This document shows, piece by piece, positions 19,392-28,687 of a DNA stretch of 64,000 nucleotides. How positions within the stretch are numbered: the stretch's first letter is position 1; every line of letters begins with the position of its first letter. The notes beneath the pieces are model-generated. The model did not search any database. It worked only from the letters and a program-made list of their open reading frames with translations, and had not been told where the DNA came from. The translations under genes were made by a program, and so were the position numbers. The stretch spans positions 248,001-312,000 of the forward strand of contig NZ_ML133690.1 in assembly GCF_003985155.1 (NCBI RefSeq), in the 5' to 3' direction. Source of the DNA: Rhizobium vallis. Its GTDB lineage: Bacteria; Pseudomonadota; Alphaproteobacteria; Rhizobiales; Rhizobiaceae.

Positions 19392-20222
19392 ATGACGCGT
19401 AGCCGAAACTTGCAGCTGATCGAGGATGAAGTGACCGTGACCGACATGTCCGCCGAAGACGAGAAATATCGCGCACCGGCGCTCACCAAGGGCCTCGATA
19501 TTTTGGAGCTGCTTGCATCCGCCAGCGATGGGCTGACCCAGGTTGAGATCGGAAAGATGCTAGGCCGGACAACATCGGAGATTTTCCGTATGCTGGTTGT
19601 CCTCAGCCAGCGAGGCTACGTCGAGCTGAGCGGCGATGACCGATATCAGCTGACGACGAAACTGTTCGAAGTCGCTCATCGCCACCCACCGATCCGCCGA
19701 CTGACAGCAATCGCCGGTGACGCGATGCAGAAACTGGCCAACCGCATAAACCAGTCTATCCACCTGTGCATCCTCCAGGGCGGCCGACTACTGGTCGTTG
19801 CGCAGGTCGACTGCCCAGACAACAATCTGAACTCGGTCCGCCTCGGGGCGCAGATACCGATTTTCGATTCGGCATCCGGCCGCGTACTGGCCGCGTTCAT
19901 GGATGACCGTGCCTTGGAGCATCTGTTGACTCTGGCGGGGACGGAGGCCGGTGAGCGTCGCGACAAGTTCCTGGCCGATCTCCCGGCAGTGCGTGAAGTC
20001 GGATACTGCGAAGGCCCGTCGCTGACGCTCGCTGGCGTGACGAACCTTTCTGCGCCAATCTTCGACTACACCGGCGAGGCTGTTGCAGCGATCACGACGC
20101 CGTTCATTCACAGGCTCAACAGCGCCTCCCATGTACCGGTTCCCGAGGCACGAAACGTGCTCGTGGAGACATGTCGCGACCTCTCGAAGAGGATGGGTGC
20201 AGGAGCGGCCGTCGATCGATAA
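19392..20222 (+). CDS. IclR-family transcriptional regulator
   Basis: About 276 residues. Winged helix-turn-helix near residues 30-90 (A-L-T-K-G-L-D-I-L-E-L-L, then L-T-Q-V-E-I-G-K-M-L-G-R-T) and the IclR effector domain to the end. The start may be GTG 19389, ATG 19392 or the ATG near 19446; all leave the DNA-binding domain intact. It sits between the divergent tct operon and the SDR/SMP-30/MmgE operon and probably controls both, responding to an aromatic or sugar-acid metabolite. Confidence 0.92.
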   Translation: MTRSRNLQLIEDEVTVTDMSAEDEKYRAPALTKGLDILELLASASDGLTQVEIGKMLGRTTSEIFRMLVVLSQRGYVELSGDDRYQLTTKLFEVAHRHPPIRRLTAIAGDAMQKLANRINQSIHLCILQGGRLLVVAQVDCPDNNLNSVRLGAQIPIFDSASGRVLAAFMDDRALEHLLTLAGTEAGERRDKFLADLPAVREVGYCEGPSLTLAGVTNLSAPIFDYTGEAVAAITTPFIHRLNSASHVPVPEARNVLVETCRDLSKRMGAGAAVDR

Positions 20223-20242
20223 GCGACGAGACAGCAATTCTC

Positions 20243-20272
20243 AAAGGGCTCGGCATCTCGCCGGGCCCTTTT
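20243..20272 (+). terminator. Rho-independent terminator after the IclR gene
   Basis: A 12-bp stem (AAAGGGCTCGGC paired with GCCGGGCCCTTT, one G-T pair), loop ATCTC, ending in TTTT. It separates the regulator from the operon that follows. Confidence 0.85.
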
Positions 20273-20320
20273 GTATTTGAAAGCAAGTTGCGCAAATAAA
20301 ATGTTGACGGAAACTTCAAC

Positions 20321-20341
20321 ATATGAAAGCCTATTTCATAT
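20321..20341. promoter_or_regulatory. Palindrome upstream of the SDR/SMP-30 operon, candidate IclR operator
   Basis: Perfect 8-bp inverted repeat ATATGAAA / TTTCATAT with a 5-base centre, next to a second GAAA motif (ACGAAATT). A TTGACG box lies at 20304-20309. IclR-family targets are often GAAA/TTTC dyads, and the regulator gene is immediately upstream. Confidence 0.5.
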
Positions 20342-20395
20342 ACGAAATTTATGAGCGTTTCTCGACAGGGTCTCGCTGCGATGGGAGGAGAATGC

Positions 20396-21151
20396 ATGCA
20401 CAGGTTTGATGGCAAAGTGGTCTTGGTGACGGGAGCCGGCAGCGGCATTGGCGCGGCCACCGTGAAGAGGCTACATGCCGAAGGCGCGACCGTAGTCGCC
20501 ATCGACGTCACGGAGGAGGGAGTCTCCAAGGTCGTTCAGGAAATCGGCGACCGGACGAGGGTGGAGGGCATTGCTCTGGATGTTTGCGATCACTCTGCCT
20601 CCATCAAAACGGTTGCGGATGTGCGCAGACGCCATGGTGCGCTGCACGGTCTTGTAAACTGCGCGGGTATCAAAGGTGTCGGCAGTATCGTCGATGTGGA
20701 ACCAGACGGCTTTGGCCGCGTAATGGCGGTAAACCTCGAAGGCACGATCAACCTCTGCCAAGCGTTCGTACAGGCGGTCAAGGACGATACCGGCGACCGC
20801 GCGATCGTGAACATCTCGTCCGGCGCTGGTCTCATGGGTGTGGCGAACCGGCTCCCTTACGTAGCATCCAAGTTCGCGGTTTCCGGCATCACGAAATCGA
20901 TGTCACCCGAACTCGGGCCGCTTGGCATTCGCATCAACGCGGTCGCGCCGGGCATGACCAAGACGCCGTTCACCGAATACATGCTGCAGGACCCCGCTGC
21001 AGTGGAGCGGGTAAACGCGAAGCATCCCATTGGCAGGATGGGAGAGCCGGAGGAAATCGCGGCTGTCATCGTATTCCTTCTGACAAAGGACGCGAGCTTC
21101 ATGACCGGTGCGATCGTCTCGGTCGACGGAGGGCAGACCGCCTGCCTTTGA
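20396..21151 (+). CDS. Short-chain dehydrogenase/reductase
   Basis: 251-residue classical SDR: T-G-A-G-S-G-I-G near residue 11, N-C-A-G near 84, Ser in N-I-S-S-G-A-G and Y-V-A-S-K. The ATG at 20396 is preceded by GGGAGGAG; the longer frame from 20351 would run through the promoter region. First gene of an operon with a lactonase, an MmgE/PrpD protein and a TctC protein, so it is probably the first oxidation in that pathway, for example aldose or hydroxyacid to lactone or ketone. Confidence 0.92.
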   Translation: MHRFDGKVVLVTGAGSGIGAATVKRLHAEGATVVAIDVTEEGVSKVVQEIGDRTRVEGIALDVCDHSASIKTVADVRRRHGALHGLVNCAGIKGVGSIVDVEPDGFGRVMAVNLEGTINLCQAFVQAVKDDTGDRAIVNISSGAGLMGVANRLPYVASKFAVSGITKSMSPELGPLGIRINAVAPGMTKTPFTEYMLQDPAAVERVNAKHPIGRMGEPEEIAAVIVFLLTKDASFMTGAIVSVDGGQTACL

Positions 21152-21183
21152 CTTGTTGGCACTGACCAGCGAGGGAGGAAGCG

Positions 21184-22086
21184 TTGGCGGAAATTCGACT
21201 TTTAGTGGACTGCAAGAACAATCTAGGCGAGGGCCCGGTTTGGGACGTCCGCGAACAGCGTCTGTATTGGGTGGATAGCACGGCGGGCGAGATTTGGTCC
21301 TGCCGTGCGGACGGTAACGACGTTCATACCTATTATGTACCGACCTACATCGGCTCTATGGCTCTTCGAGAAAAGGGCGGAGCGGTGCTGGCTCTCGCGA
21401 GCGGGTTTGCCCTCTACGAGTTTGACACCCAGCGGATCGAGTACGTCGGCAATCCGCTGGCCGACCAGCCCGATTACAGGTTCAACGATGGTAAAGTGGA
21501 TCGGCGTGGCAGGTTTTTCGCGGGGTCCATGGGCTACGACTTTCACCCGCTCGATGTGACAATTCCCCAAAAGCCGGCAGGAAACGGATCGCTCTATCGG
21601 TTGGACCCGGACCTTCGCGTAACGGAGGTTGATACGGGGTTCATATGCTTCAATGCACCGTGCTGGAGCCCGGACAACCGGACTTTCTACTGCGGTGACT
21701 CCGAGCACAAGGCAATCTGGGCATACAATTACGATCTTGAGACGGGTCAAGTCAGCGACAAGCGCCAATTCGTTTCCGATGCGGGTTACGTGAGCACGGT
21801 AGACGGTGCGACCGTCGACACCGATGGCTTCATTTGGAATGCAAAGGTCCTCGGGGGACGGATCGTCCGATACACGCCGGATGGGACCGTCGACAGGGTG
21901 ATTGAGGTCCCCGTACGGAACATCACCAGCATCATGTTCGGCGGCCCCGATCTCGACATCCTCTATTTCACAAGCATGGGACGTCCGATGCGCGGCATCC
22001 CGCCCAAGGAACCCGGTGCCGGGGGCCTGTTCGCTATTCATGGTCTCGGGGTCAAAGGACTTCCCGAGACCCGGTTCGCCGGCTGA
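21184..22086 (+). CDS. SMP-30/gluconolactonase-family lactonase
   Basis: 300-residue six-bladed beta-propeller of the SMP-30 family. Metal-binding candidates: Glu in N-L-G-E-G-P-V-W near residue 17, N-D-G-K-V-D near 101 and the Asp in D-G-A-T-V-D-T-D-G near 205. It would hydrolyse a sugar lactone to the aldonic acid in the cytoplasm. The start is TTG 21184, supported by GGAGG nine bases upstream. It fits directly after a dehydrogenase that makes lactones. Confidence 0.9.
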   Translation: MAEIRLLVDCKNNLGEGPVWDVREQRLYWVDSTAGEIWSCRADGNDVHTYYVPTYIGSMALREKGGAVLALASGFALYEFDTQRIEYVGNPLADQPDYRFNDGKVDRRGRFFAGSMGYDFHPLDVTIPQKPAGNGSLYRLDPDLRVTEVDTGFICFNAPCWSPDNRTFYCGDSEHKAIWAYNYDLETGQVSDKRQFVSDAGYVSTVDGATVDTDGFIWNAKVLGGRIVRYTPDGTVDRVIEVPVRNITSIMFGGPDLDILYFTSMGRPMRGIPPKEPGAGGLFAIHGLGVKGLPETRFAG

Positions 22087-22122
22087 CCGGCAGTTTGAAA
22101 TCAAAACGAGGATATCATTGAA

Positions 22123-23535
22123 ATGACCATCACTGCCGACCTCTCGCACCAGCTTGCGGAATTCGCCGTAAACACCAGGTTCGCCGACCTTCCGCCAGAA
22201 GCAGTTGAAGCGGCTAAGAAGAGTGTCCTGGATACGATCGGAGTCATGCTTGCCGCGAGTGGCATGGAGCCTGCGGTCAGGCCGATCATCGAACTGGTTC
22301 GGGAAAGCGCTGGCAAGGGCGAGGCGACTATCCTGGGATATGGCGATCGCGTTCCGGCAGGCGCTGCTGCCTTCGCCAATGGTGCGCTCGCGCACGGTCT
22401 CGACTTTGACAGCCAGACACCATGGGGAGCACATGCCGACAGCTCTATCGTTCCGACTGTTCTCGCATTGGCGGAACTGCGCGGGAGTGTGACCGGAGAG
22501 GAGCTGATTACCGCGGTCGCCGTAGGGCAGGAGATTTTTATCCGCCTCCGCTGCAACGTCGGCTGGCATATGGACTGGAACCTCTCGACGGTCGTCGGCT
22601 GCTTCTCCGCGACAGCGGCCGGCGGATCGATCTTCAATCTCGACGCATCACAGTTGGCCAATGCACTCGGCATCGCCAGCCTTCAGTCCAGCGGCACGAT
22701 GGAACAGATTTTCGGGCTCGGCAGTGACCTCCGGGGCATGTACGCCGGGTTCAGCTCGCAGGCGAGCGTCAACGCCGTCAGGCTTGCGGCACGCGGGATG
22801 ACCGGCATCCGCAACCTCTTCGAAGGCGAGGCGGGACTGTTCAAGGTCTATTTCAAAGGTGAGTACGATCGCGAGAAGATGGTCGCCAACCTCGGCAAGG
22901 AATTTCTGAGCGGAGGCATGACATACAAGTACTGGCCAGCTGTCGGCAACGCCCATACGTACATTCATGCGGCAATCGAGTTGATGAAGGAAAACGACGT
23001 CGCGCTGGATCAGGTATCGGAAGTGAAAGTCTTCGTCGGCGACTTCCAGCAGAGGATGTGCTCGCCTTTGGCTGAACGGCAGGTTCCAAACACACTTGTC
23101 GATGCCAAATTCAGCTTGCCGTTTCTCGTCGCCCTCGCACTGGCAAGGGGCAAGATGGAAGTCGAAGACTTCACCAGCGAAGCGCTGAAGGATCGGACGG
23201 TCCTCGCTCTCGCCCGCAAGGTCGTACCGGTCCCAGACAGCAGCTATAACTGGACCTCGAAACTGCCCGACGGAAAAATCGAAGTACTGCTCGCAGACGG
23301 CACCAGTATCTCACGCCTGGGATCGAGAGTGCCGGGGTCGGTCGAGCTGCCGATGACGTGGGAGGAGCTCTTCCATAAGTTTGGCTCCTGCGCTCGTGCT
23401 GCGGTTTCACCGCTTTCCGCCGACGGAATTTCCGACCTTTGCAATTCGCTAAAGACACTCGAAACCATCCACGACGTTCGGGAGATCGTCGCGGGCGTGT
23501 CGAGTTTCAACGTCGCACAAAGGAAGTCCGCTTAG
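22123..23535 (+). CDS. MmgE/PrpD-family protein
   Basis: 470 residues across the whole MmgE/PrpD fold. Family landmarks include G-A-H-A-D-S-S-I-V-P near residue 104 and the C-terminal segment with K-Y-W-P-A-V-G-N-A-H. Known members are 2-methylcitrate dehydratase, cis-aconitate decarboxylase and iminodisuccinate epimerase, so a dehydratase, decarboxylase or epimerase acting on a polycarboxylate is expected, consistent with the TctC genes nearby. The precise reaction cannot be assigned. Confidence 0.9.
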   Translation: MTITADLSHQLAEFAVNTRFADLPPEAVEAAKKSVLDTIGVMLAASGMEPAVRPIIELVRESAGKGEATILGYGDRVPAGAAAFANGALAHGLDFDSQTPWGAHADSSIVPTVLALAELRGSVTGEELITAVAVGQEIFIRLRCNVGWHMDWNLSTVVGCFSATAAGGSIFNLDASQLANALGIASLQSSGTMEQIFGLGSDLRGMYAGFSSQASVNAVRLAARGMTGIRNLFEGEAGLFKVYFKGEYDREKMVANLGKEFLSGGMTYKYWPAVGNAHTYIHAAIELMKENDVALDQVSEVKVFVGDFQQRMCSPLAERQVPNTLVDAKFSLPFLVALALARGKMEVEDFTSEALKDRTVLALARKVVPVPDSSYNWTSKLPDGKIEVLLADGTSISRLGSRVPGSVELPMTWEELFHKFGSCARAAVSPLSADGISDLCNSLKTLETIHDVREIVAGVSSFNVAQRKSA

Positions 23536-23618
23536 CCCGCGAGCGAGTTTTCTCCGGGGGCGGGGGGACCGTCTCCGGAGATCGACACAGCCATGTATCT
23601 CAATGGGAGGAGAGTAGC

Positions 23619-24611
23619 ATGCCAAGCTTTGAAATCACGAGACGCCGGTTCCTTATGACCGGAGCGGCAGCCGCCGCAACCCTTGCAGCGTCGGGTCCAG
23701 CATGGGCTGCGTATCCGGATAAACCCGTGAAGTGGATCGTCGGCTTTCCGCCCGGTGGAGCGACGGACACGGTTGCCCGGCTCGTCGGACACCCGATGTC
23801 GGAGGCTCTTGGGAAGCCGATTGTCGTTGACAATCGGCCAGGGGCAGGGAGCTCCGTGGGAGCGGCGGTCTTGGCAAGTTCTCCGGCGGATGGGTACACG
23901 GTCGGCAGCGCTGACAACGGCACGCTGATTATCAACCCCGTGGTCTATCCCAAAATCCAGTACGATCCGGACCGCGACTTCCGGCCTGTGGGCATGTATG
24001 CCGGCATTAACCTGCTTCTGTGCGTTCCCAGCAACTCGCCGATCAAGACTGCGGCTGAATACCTGGAGAAGGCGAAGGGCGCATCTGAACCACTTCTGTA
24101 CGCCAGCCCGGGGATCGGTACGCCTCTCCACCTCGCCATGGAGCGCCTAGCACGCGACGGGAACGTTCATCTCAAGCACGTGGCATACAAAGGTATGGCT
24201 CCCGCGTTGAATGATGTGCTCGCCGGCATCGTCGACAGCATCGTGATCGACTACACGACGGCCAATTCCCAAATCAAGGACGGAAAAATCAGAGCGATCG
24301 CCGTTTTCTCGGAGAAGCGCCTGACAGTGCTGCCGGACGTTCCCACAATGGCTGAGCAAGGACTGCCAGGCTTCTCGGCTGGAGCCTGGCACTCCTTGAT
24401 TGTGCCCAAGGCAACACCGGATGACGTCGTGGCAACCCTGTCTCAGGCACTTGGCAAGGCTTTGCAAGACCCGTTGGTGAAGACTCGTTACGCCGAGCTC
24501 GGTCTTGATATGCCCCCCAGCGACCCGGAAACCATGGCCCAGCGATGGGCGAGCGACAAAGCGACGTGGCAACCCCTCATCAAGTCGTTGAATATCAAGC
24601 TGGACGGTTGA
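23619..24611 (+). CDS. Tripartite tricarboxylate transporter binding protein (TctC/Bug family), second copy
   Basis: 330 residues. Twin-arginine signal T-R-R-R-F-L-M with a hydrophobic core and cleavage near P-A-W-A-A, then the Bug pattern V-G-F-P-P-G-G-A-T-D-T and D-N-R-P-G-A-G-S-S. It ends the plus-strand operon with no TctAB of its own in the window; it may share the TctAB encoded at 13641-15631 and widen its substrate range. ATG 23619 is close to a GGGAGGAG ribosome site. Confidence 0.9.
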   Translation: MPSFEITRRRFLMTGAAAAATLAASGPAWAAYPDKPVKWIVGFPPGGATDTVARLVGHPMSEALGKPIVVDNRPGAGSSVGAAVLASSPADGYTVGSADNGTLIINPVVYPKIQYDPDRDFRPVGMYAGINLLLCVPSNSPIKTAAEYLEKAKGASEPLLYASPGIGTPLHLAMERLARDGNVHLKHVAYKGMAPALNDVLAGIVDSIVIDYTTANSQIKDGKIRAIAVFSEKRLTVLPDVPTMAEQGLPGFSAGAWHSLIVPKATPDDVVATLSQALGKALQDPLVKTRYAELGLDMPPSDPETMAQRWASDKATWQPLIKSLNIKLDG

Positions 24612-24897
24612 TTCAAGAAGAGTGTGTCCGCGCGATTACGCTCGGACACACACGCAAATGCCAGGCGAAGATCAAACTGGAGCAATGGCCAGTTCGTGCT
24701 GTGCCGATTGGCTATCCAGGAGCACCATCATGAACGTCCGGTCGGTCATTCGATCGCTTCTGCTCAACTGCGATTGATGAATCTGTTCGATAAGCGTTAG
24801 CGATAAAACGCACCTAATCATCTTTCTCAGCTGCCCTACGTTGGAAAATGGCGTTTCTCGGAATGCGCCAGGCCATCAACAACGAATGGAGCTGGAG

Positions 24898-25536
24898 ATG
24901 AGAGATCACTCACATTTGGAACTTTCGCGTCGAGAATTGCTTGTCTCCTCAGCGGTGGCAATCGCCGCTACGGGAGTCGCTACAAAGGAAGTAGCGGCGC
25001 AGTCCTCGGGGAAAGAGATGAATTTCAACACAAGTGTTTCCTTAAAAGTGAACGGCGAGATGCATGATCTCGAGCTCGATAATCGTACCACCTTACTTGA
25101 CGCTCTTCGCGAGCACCTCCATCTGACGGGCACGAAAAAAGGCTGTGACCACGGCCAGTGCGGCGCATGCACCGTTATGGTTGACGGACGTCGGATCAAT
25201 TCCTGCCTGACACTGGCCATCATGCACGACGGTGACGAGGTCACTACAATTGAAGGCTTGGGACAGCCAGGCAACCTCCACCCAATGCAGGCCGCATTCG
25301 TAAAACATGATGGCTTCCAGTGCGGTTATTGCACGCCGGGACAAATCTGTTCCTCCGTCGCGGTTCTGGAGGAAATCAAGGCGAACATCCCCAGTCATGC
25401 GACCCCCGACATCTCCGCAAATGTCGAGCTAACCGCAGCGGAAGTCCGGGAGCGAATGAGCGGAAACATCTGTCGATGCGGGGCTTATTCAAACATCCTT
25501 GACGCTATCTCCGAAGTAGGGGGGATCAAGGCATGA
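24898..25536 (+). CDS. paoA: Periplasmic aldehyde oxidoreductase, 2Fe-2S subunit (PaoA/YagT-like)
   Basis: 212 residues. Twin-arginine signal S-R-R-E-L-L-V near residue 11 followed by a hydrophobic stretch. The plant-type 2Fe-2S domain has C-D-H-G-Q-C-G-A-C, and the second cluster domain has F-Q-C-G-Y-C-T-P-G and G-N-I-C-R-C-G. It passes electrons from the molybdenum centre in PaoC to PaoB and, through its signal, carries the whole complex to the periplasm. The ATG at 24898 sits after GGAG; TTG 24841 and ATG 24886 are alternatives. Overlaps paoB by four bases. Confidence 0.92.
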   Translation: MRDHSHLELSRRELLVSSAVAIAATGVATKEVAAQSSGKEMNFNTSVSLKVNGEMHDLELDNRTTLLDALREHLHLTGTKKGCDHGQCGACTVMVDGRRINSCLTLAIMHDGDEVTTIEGLGQPGNLHPMQAAFVKHDGFQCGYCTPGQICSSVAVLEEIKANIPSHATPDISANVELTAAEVRERMSGNICRCGAYSNILDAISEVGGIKA

Positions 25537-26483
25537 GACCCTTCACATATGAACGAGCAACGACGGTGCAGGCCGCAGCGAAAGCCGCGGCAGCCAACCC
25601 GGGGGCGAAATTCATCGCCGGCGGCACTAATCTTCTGGACTTGATGAAACTGGAGATCGAGCACCCCACTCATTTGATTGACGTCAACGGTGTAGGTCTC
25701 GACAAGATTGAGAAAACGTCCGACGGCGGCCTTCGTATTGGCGCGCTGGCCCGAAACACTGATTTGGCAGCAAATGGCGACGTGCGCCGCGACTACGGAG
25801 TCCTTACCCGCGCCTTGGTAGCGGGCGCGTCTGGCCAGTTGCGCAACAAAGCGACTACGGCCGGCAACCTCCTGCAGCGTACGCGCTGTCCCTATTTCTA
25901 CGACACCAATCAGCCTTGCAACAAAAGGCAGCCGGGAAGCGGATGCTCGGCACTCGGCGGGTTCTCTCGCCAGCACGCGGTCGTCGGGAGCAGCGACTCC
26001 TGCATAGCGACCCATCCCAGCGATATGGCGGTCGCTATGAGGGCGCTCGACGCGACGGTCGAAGCGGTGAGGGGAGACGGCAGCAAGCGAACAATCCCGA
26101 TCGCAGACTTTCACCGGCTGCCGGGCGACACGCCGCATATTGAGACCGTCCTTGAGCCAGGCGAGTTCATCACGGCAGTGACGCTGCCCAAGCCGATCGG
26201 CGGAAAACATATCTATCGCAAGGTCCGGGATCGAGCTTCCTACGCTTTTGCGCTGGTATCCGTCGCCGCGGTGGTCCAGCCAGATGGTACCGGCCGCGTT
26301 GCTGTCGGAGGTATCGCCCACAAGCCCTGGCGAACAGAACCAGCTGATCAGCAATTGAGGAACGGCGCGAAAGCCGCGAGCGAAGCACTTCTCGCCGACG
26401 CACGCCCGACGGAGCAAAACCGTTTCAAGGTGACCCTCGTGGAAAGAACGATTGGTGCGGTGATCGCAGAGGCAAGGGGATAA
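25533..26483 (+). CDS. paoB: Periplasmic aldehyde oxidoreductase, FAD subunit (PaoB/YagS-like)
   Basis: 316-residue FAD-binding subunit of the xanthine oxidase family: [10 protein letters not shown] near residue 29. Between residues 115 and 160 it carries several cysteines (R-C-P-Y-F-Y, Q-P-C-N-K, S-G-C-S-A), the extra 4Fe-4S loop that marks the E. coli PaoABC type. It has no signal of its own and should be exported with PaoA. Its ATG overlaps the paoA stop. Confidence 0.92.
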   Translation: MRPFTYERATTVQAAAKAAAANPGAKFIAGGTNLLDLMKLEIEHPTHLIDVNGVGLDKIEKTSDGGLRIGALARNTDLAANGDVRRDYGVLTRALVAGASGQLRNKATTAGNLLQRTRCPYFYDTNQPCNKRQPGSGCSALGGFSRQHAVVGSSDSCIATHPSDMAVAMRALDATVEAVRGDGSKRTIPIADFHRLPGDTPHIETVLEPGEFITAVTLPKPIGGKHIYRKVRDRASYAFALVSVAAVVQPDGTGRVAVGGIAHKPWRTEPADQQLRNGAKAASEALLADARPTEQNRFKVTLVERTIGAVIAEARG

Positions 26484-26488
26484 CGACC

Positions 26489-28687
26489 ATGAAGTTCGAC
26501 ACACCAGCAACCACCAATCCTATTGACCGGATGACCGTCGTCGGACAGCCCGTCGCTCGCATCGACGGGCAGCTCAAGACTACCGGGCGAGCTATGTATG
26601 CCTATGAATGGCATGATGCGAATTTCCCTTATGCCTACGGTTACCCCGTCGGCTCCTCGATCGCGAAGGGCCGTATTCGGTCCATCGACACCGATGCAGC
26701 GAAGCGGTCTCCCGGCGTTCTGGCGGTCGTCACCACTTTGGATGTCGGCAAGAGGGAAAAGGGCAAGTTCAATACCGCCAACCTCTTCGGAGGCGATGAG
26801 GTGCAACACTACCACCAGGCAATAGCGGTAGTGGTCGCCGAGACCTTCGAGCAAGCGCGAGCTGCCGCTTCACTCGTGAAGGTCGACTACGAAGGAGCGA
26901 CTGGTAGTTTTGATCTGACTAAGGCCAAGGACACTGCGGTCAAGCCTGATGAGAAGCAGCAACCTGACACTGCTGTCGGCGACTTCGAAAAAGCCTTTGG
27001 AGGTGCTGCTGTTACCTTGGATCAGACTTATACGACGCCCGACCAATCTCATTCGATGATGGAGCCCCATGCCTCGATCGCGGCTTGGGACGGGGACAAG
27101 GTGACGGTTTGGACCTCCAGCCAGATGATCGACTGGTGGCGATCCGATCTTGCGACCACTCTCGGTATCGACAAGGACAATATTCATCTGATGTCTCCGT
27201 TTATCGGCGGTGGGTTTGGCGGTAAGCTGTTCCTCCGCGCAGACGCCGTCTTGGCGGCCTTTGGGGCGAAAGCCGCAGGCAGACCGGTCAAGGTGGCGCT
27301 TCCACGTCCTTTGATGGCCAACAACACCACACATCGTCCTGCCACGATCCAGCGTATCCGGATAGGCACTGGTCGTGACGGAAAGATTCAAGCGATCGGC
27401 CATGAAAGTTGGTCGGGTGACCAGCCAGGCGGCCAGCTCGAAACCGCGGTTAATCAAACGCGCCTCCTTTACGCCGGCGAGAACCGTATGACGGCGATGA
27501 GGCTGGCGACGCTTGATTTGCCGGAGGGCAACGCCATGCGAGCGCCTGGAGAAGCGCCCGGATTGATGGCCCTCGAAATCGCAATCGACGAGATCGCCGA
27601 AAAAGCGGGCGTCGACCCGGTCGAGTTCCGTATTCTCAACGATACTCAAGTCGACCCTGAGAAGCCCGAGCGTCCGTTCAGCCAGAGAAATCTGGTCGGC
27701 TGTCTCAAGCTCGGCGCGGATAAATTCGGCTGGAGCCAACGCGGCAAACCCGGCTCTCGAAGGGAAGGGAATTGGCTGGTCGGTTTGGGTGTCGCCGCCG
27801 CTTTCCGAAACAATCTCCTGCTCCCATCTGCTGCGCGGGTCCGGCTCGGCGCGGACGGGATCGCCACCGTCGAAACCGACATGACTGACATCGGGACTGG
27901 CAGCTATACCATCATCGCGCAGACGGCAGCCGAAATGCTGGGGCTTCCGGTGGATCGCGTCGCCGTCCAGCTGGGAGACTCGCGCTTTCCGGTCTCCGCA
28001 GGTTCAGGCGGGCAGTTCGGAGCGAACTGTTCGACCTCGGGTGTGTATGCTGCGTGCGTGAAGCTCCGCGAGGCGGTCGCCCAGAAACTGGGCTTCAACA
28101 CCGACGACGTTGTGTTCGAGAATGGGCAGGTGCGATCGGGCAACCGTTCGGTTGCACTCTCCGAAGCGGCGGGTCCTGACGGACTTGTGGGCGAAGACAA
28201 CATGGAATGGGGCGATCTTGCAGAGACCCACCAGCAGTCGACCTTCGGTGCCCATTTCGTTGAAGTGGGCGTCGATGTCGCCACAGGCGAGACCCGCATT
28301 CGGCGCATGCTCGCTGTCTGTGCCGCCGGCCGAATCCTCAATCCCATCACCGCGCGCAGCCAAGTCATTGGAGCCATGACGATGGGCGTTGGTGGAGCCC
28401 TTTCGGAGGAATTGGCGGTCGACACAAGGCAAGGCTTCTTCGTGAACCACGATCTCGCCGGCTACGAAGTGCCGGTCCACGCCGACATCCCGCATCAGGA
28501 GGTGATTTTCATGGAGGAGGCGGACCCTATGTCTTCACCGATGAAAGCCAAAGGCGTTGGCGAACTCGGACTTTGCGGTGTTTCGGCGGCCGTCGCCAAC
28601 GCGATCTACAACGCAACGGGCGTGAGGGTGCGTCACTATCCCATGACACTCGACAAGATCATCGGTGGGCTGCCGGATGTTGCATGA
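26489..28687 (+). CDS. paoC: Periplasmic aldehyde oxidoreductase, molybdopterin subunit (PaoC/YagR-like)
   Basis: 732-residue catalytic subunit. Landmarks: I-G-G-G-F-G-G-K near residue 236, A-M-R-A-P-G-E-A-P-G near 350, and the base in K-G-V-G-E-L-G near 692, which matches the catalytic Glu of the family. It oxidises an aldehyde, often aromatic, to the acid with water as oxygen donor. Five bases separate it from paoB, and its end overlaps the XdhC-like gene. Confidence 0.93.
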   Translation: MKFDTPATTNPIDRMTVVGQPVARIDGQLKTTGRAMYAYEWHDANFPYAYGYPVGSSIAKGRIRSIDTDAAKRSPGVLAVVTTLDVGKREKGKFNTANLFGGDEVQHYHQAIAVVVAETFEQARAAASLVKVDYEGATGSFDLTKAKDTAVKPDEKQQPDTAVGDFEKAFGGAAVTLDQTYTTPDQSHSMMEPHASIAAWDGDKVTVWTSSQMIDWWRSDLATTLGIDKDNIHLMSPFIGGGFGGKLFLRADAVLAAFGAKAAGRPVKVALPRPLMANNTTHRPATIQRIRIGTGRDGKIQAIGHESWSGDQPGGQLETAVNQTRLLYAGENRMTAMRLATLDLPEGNAMRAPGEAPGLMALEIAIDEIAEKAGVDPVEFRILNDTQVDPEKPERPFSQRNLVGCLKLGADKFGWSQRGKPGSRREGNWLVGLGVAAAFRNNLLLPSAARVRLGADGIATVETDMTDIGTGSYTIIAQTAAEMLGLPVDRVAVQLGDSRFPVSAGSGGQFGANCSTSGVYAACVKLREAVAQKLGFNTDDVVFENGQVRSGNRSVALSEAAGPDGLVGEDNMEWGDLAETHQQSTFGAHFVEVGVDVATGETRIRRMLAVCAAGRILNPITARSQVIGAMTMGVGGALSEELAVDTRQGFFVNHDLAGYEVPVHADIPHQEVIFMEEADPMSSPMKAKGVGELGLCGVSAAVANAIYNATGVRVRHYPMTLDKIIGGLPDVA

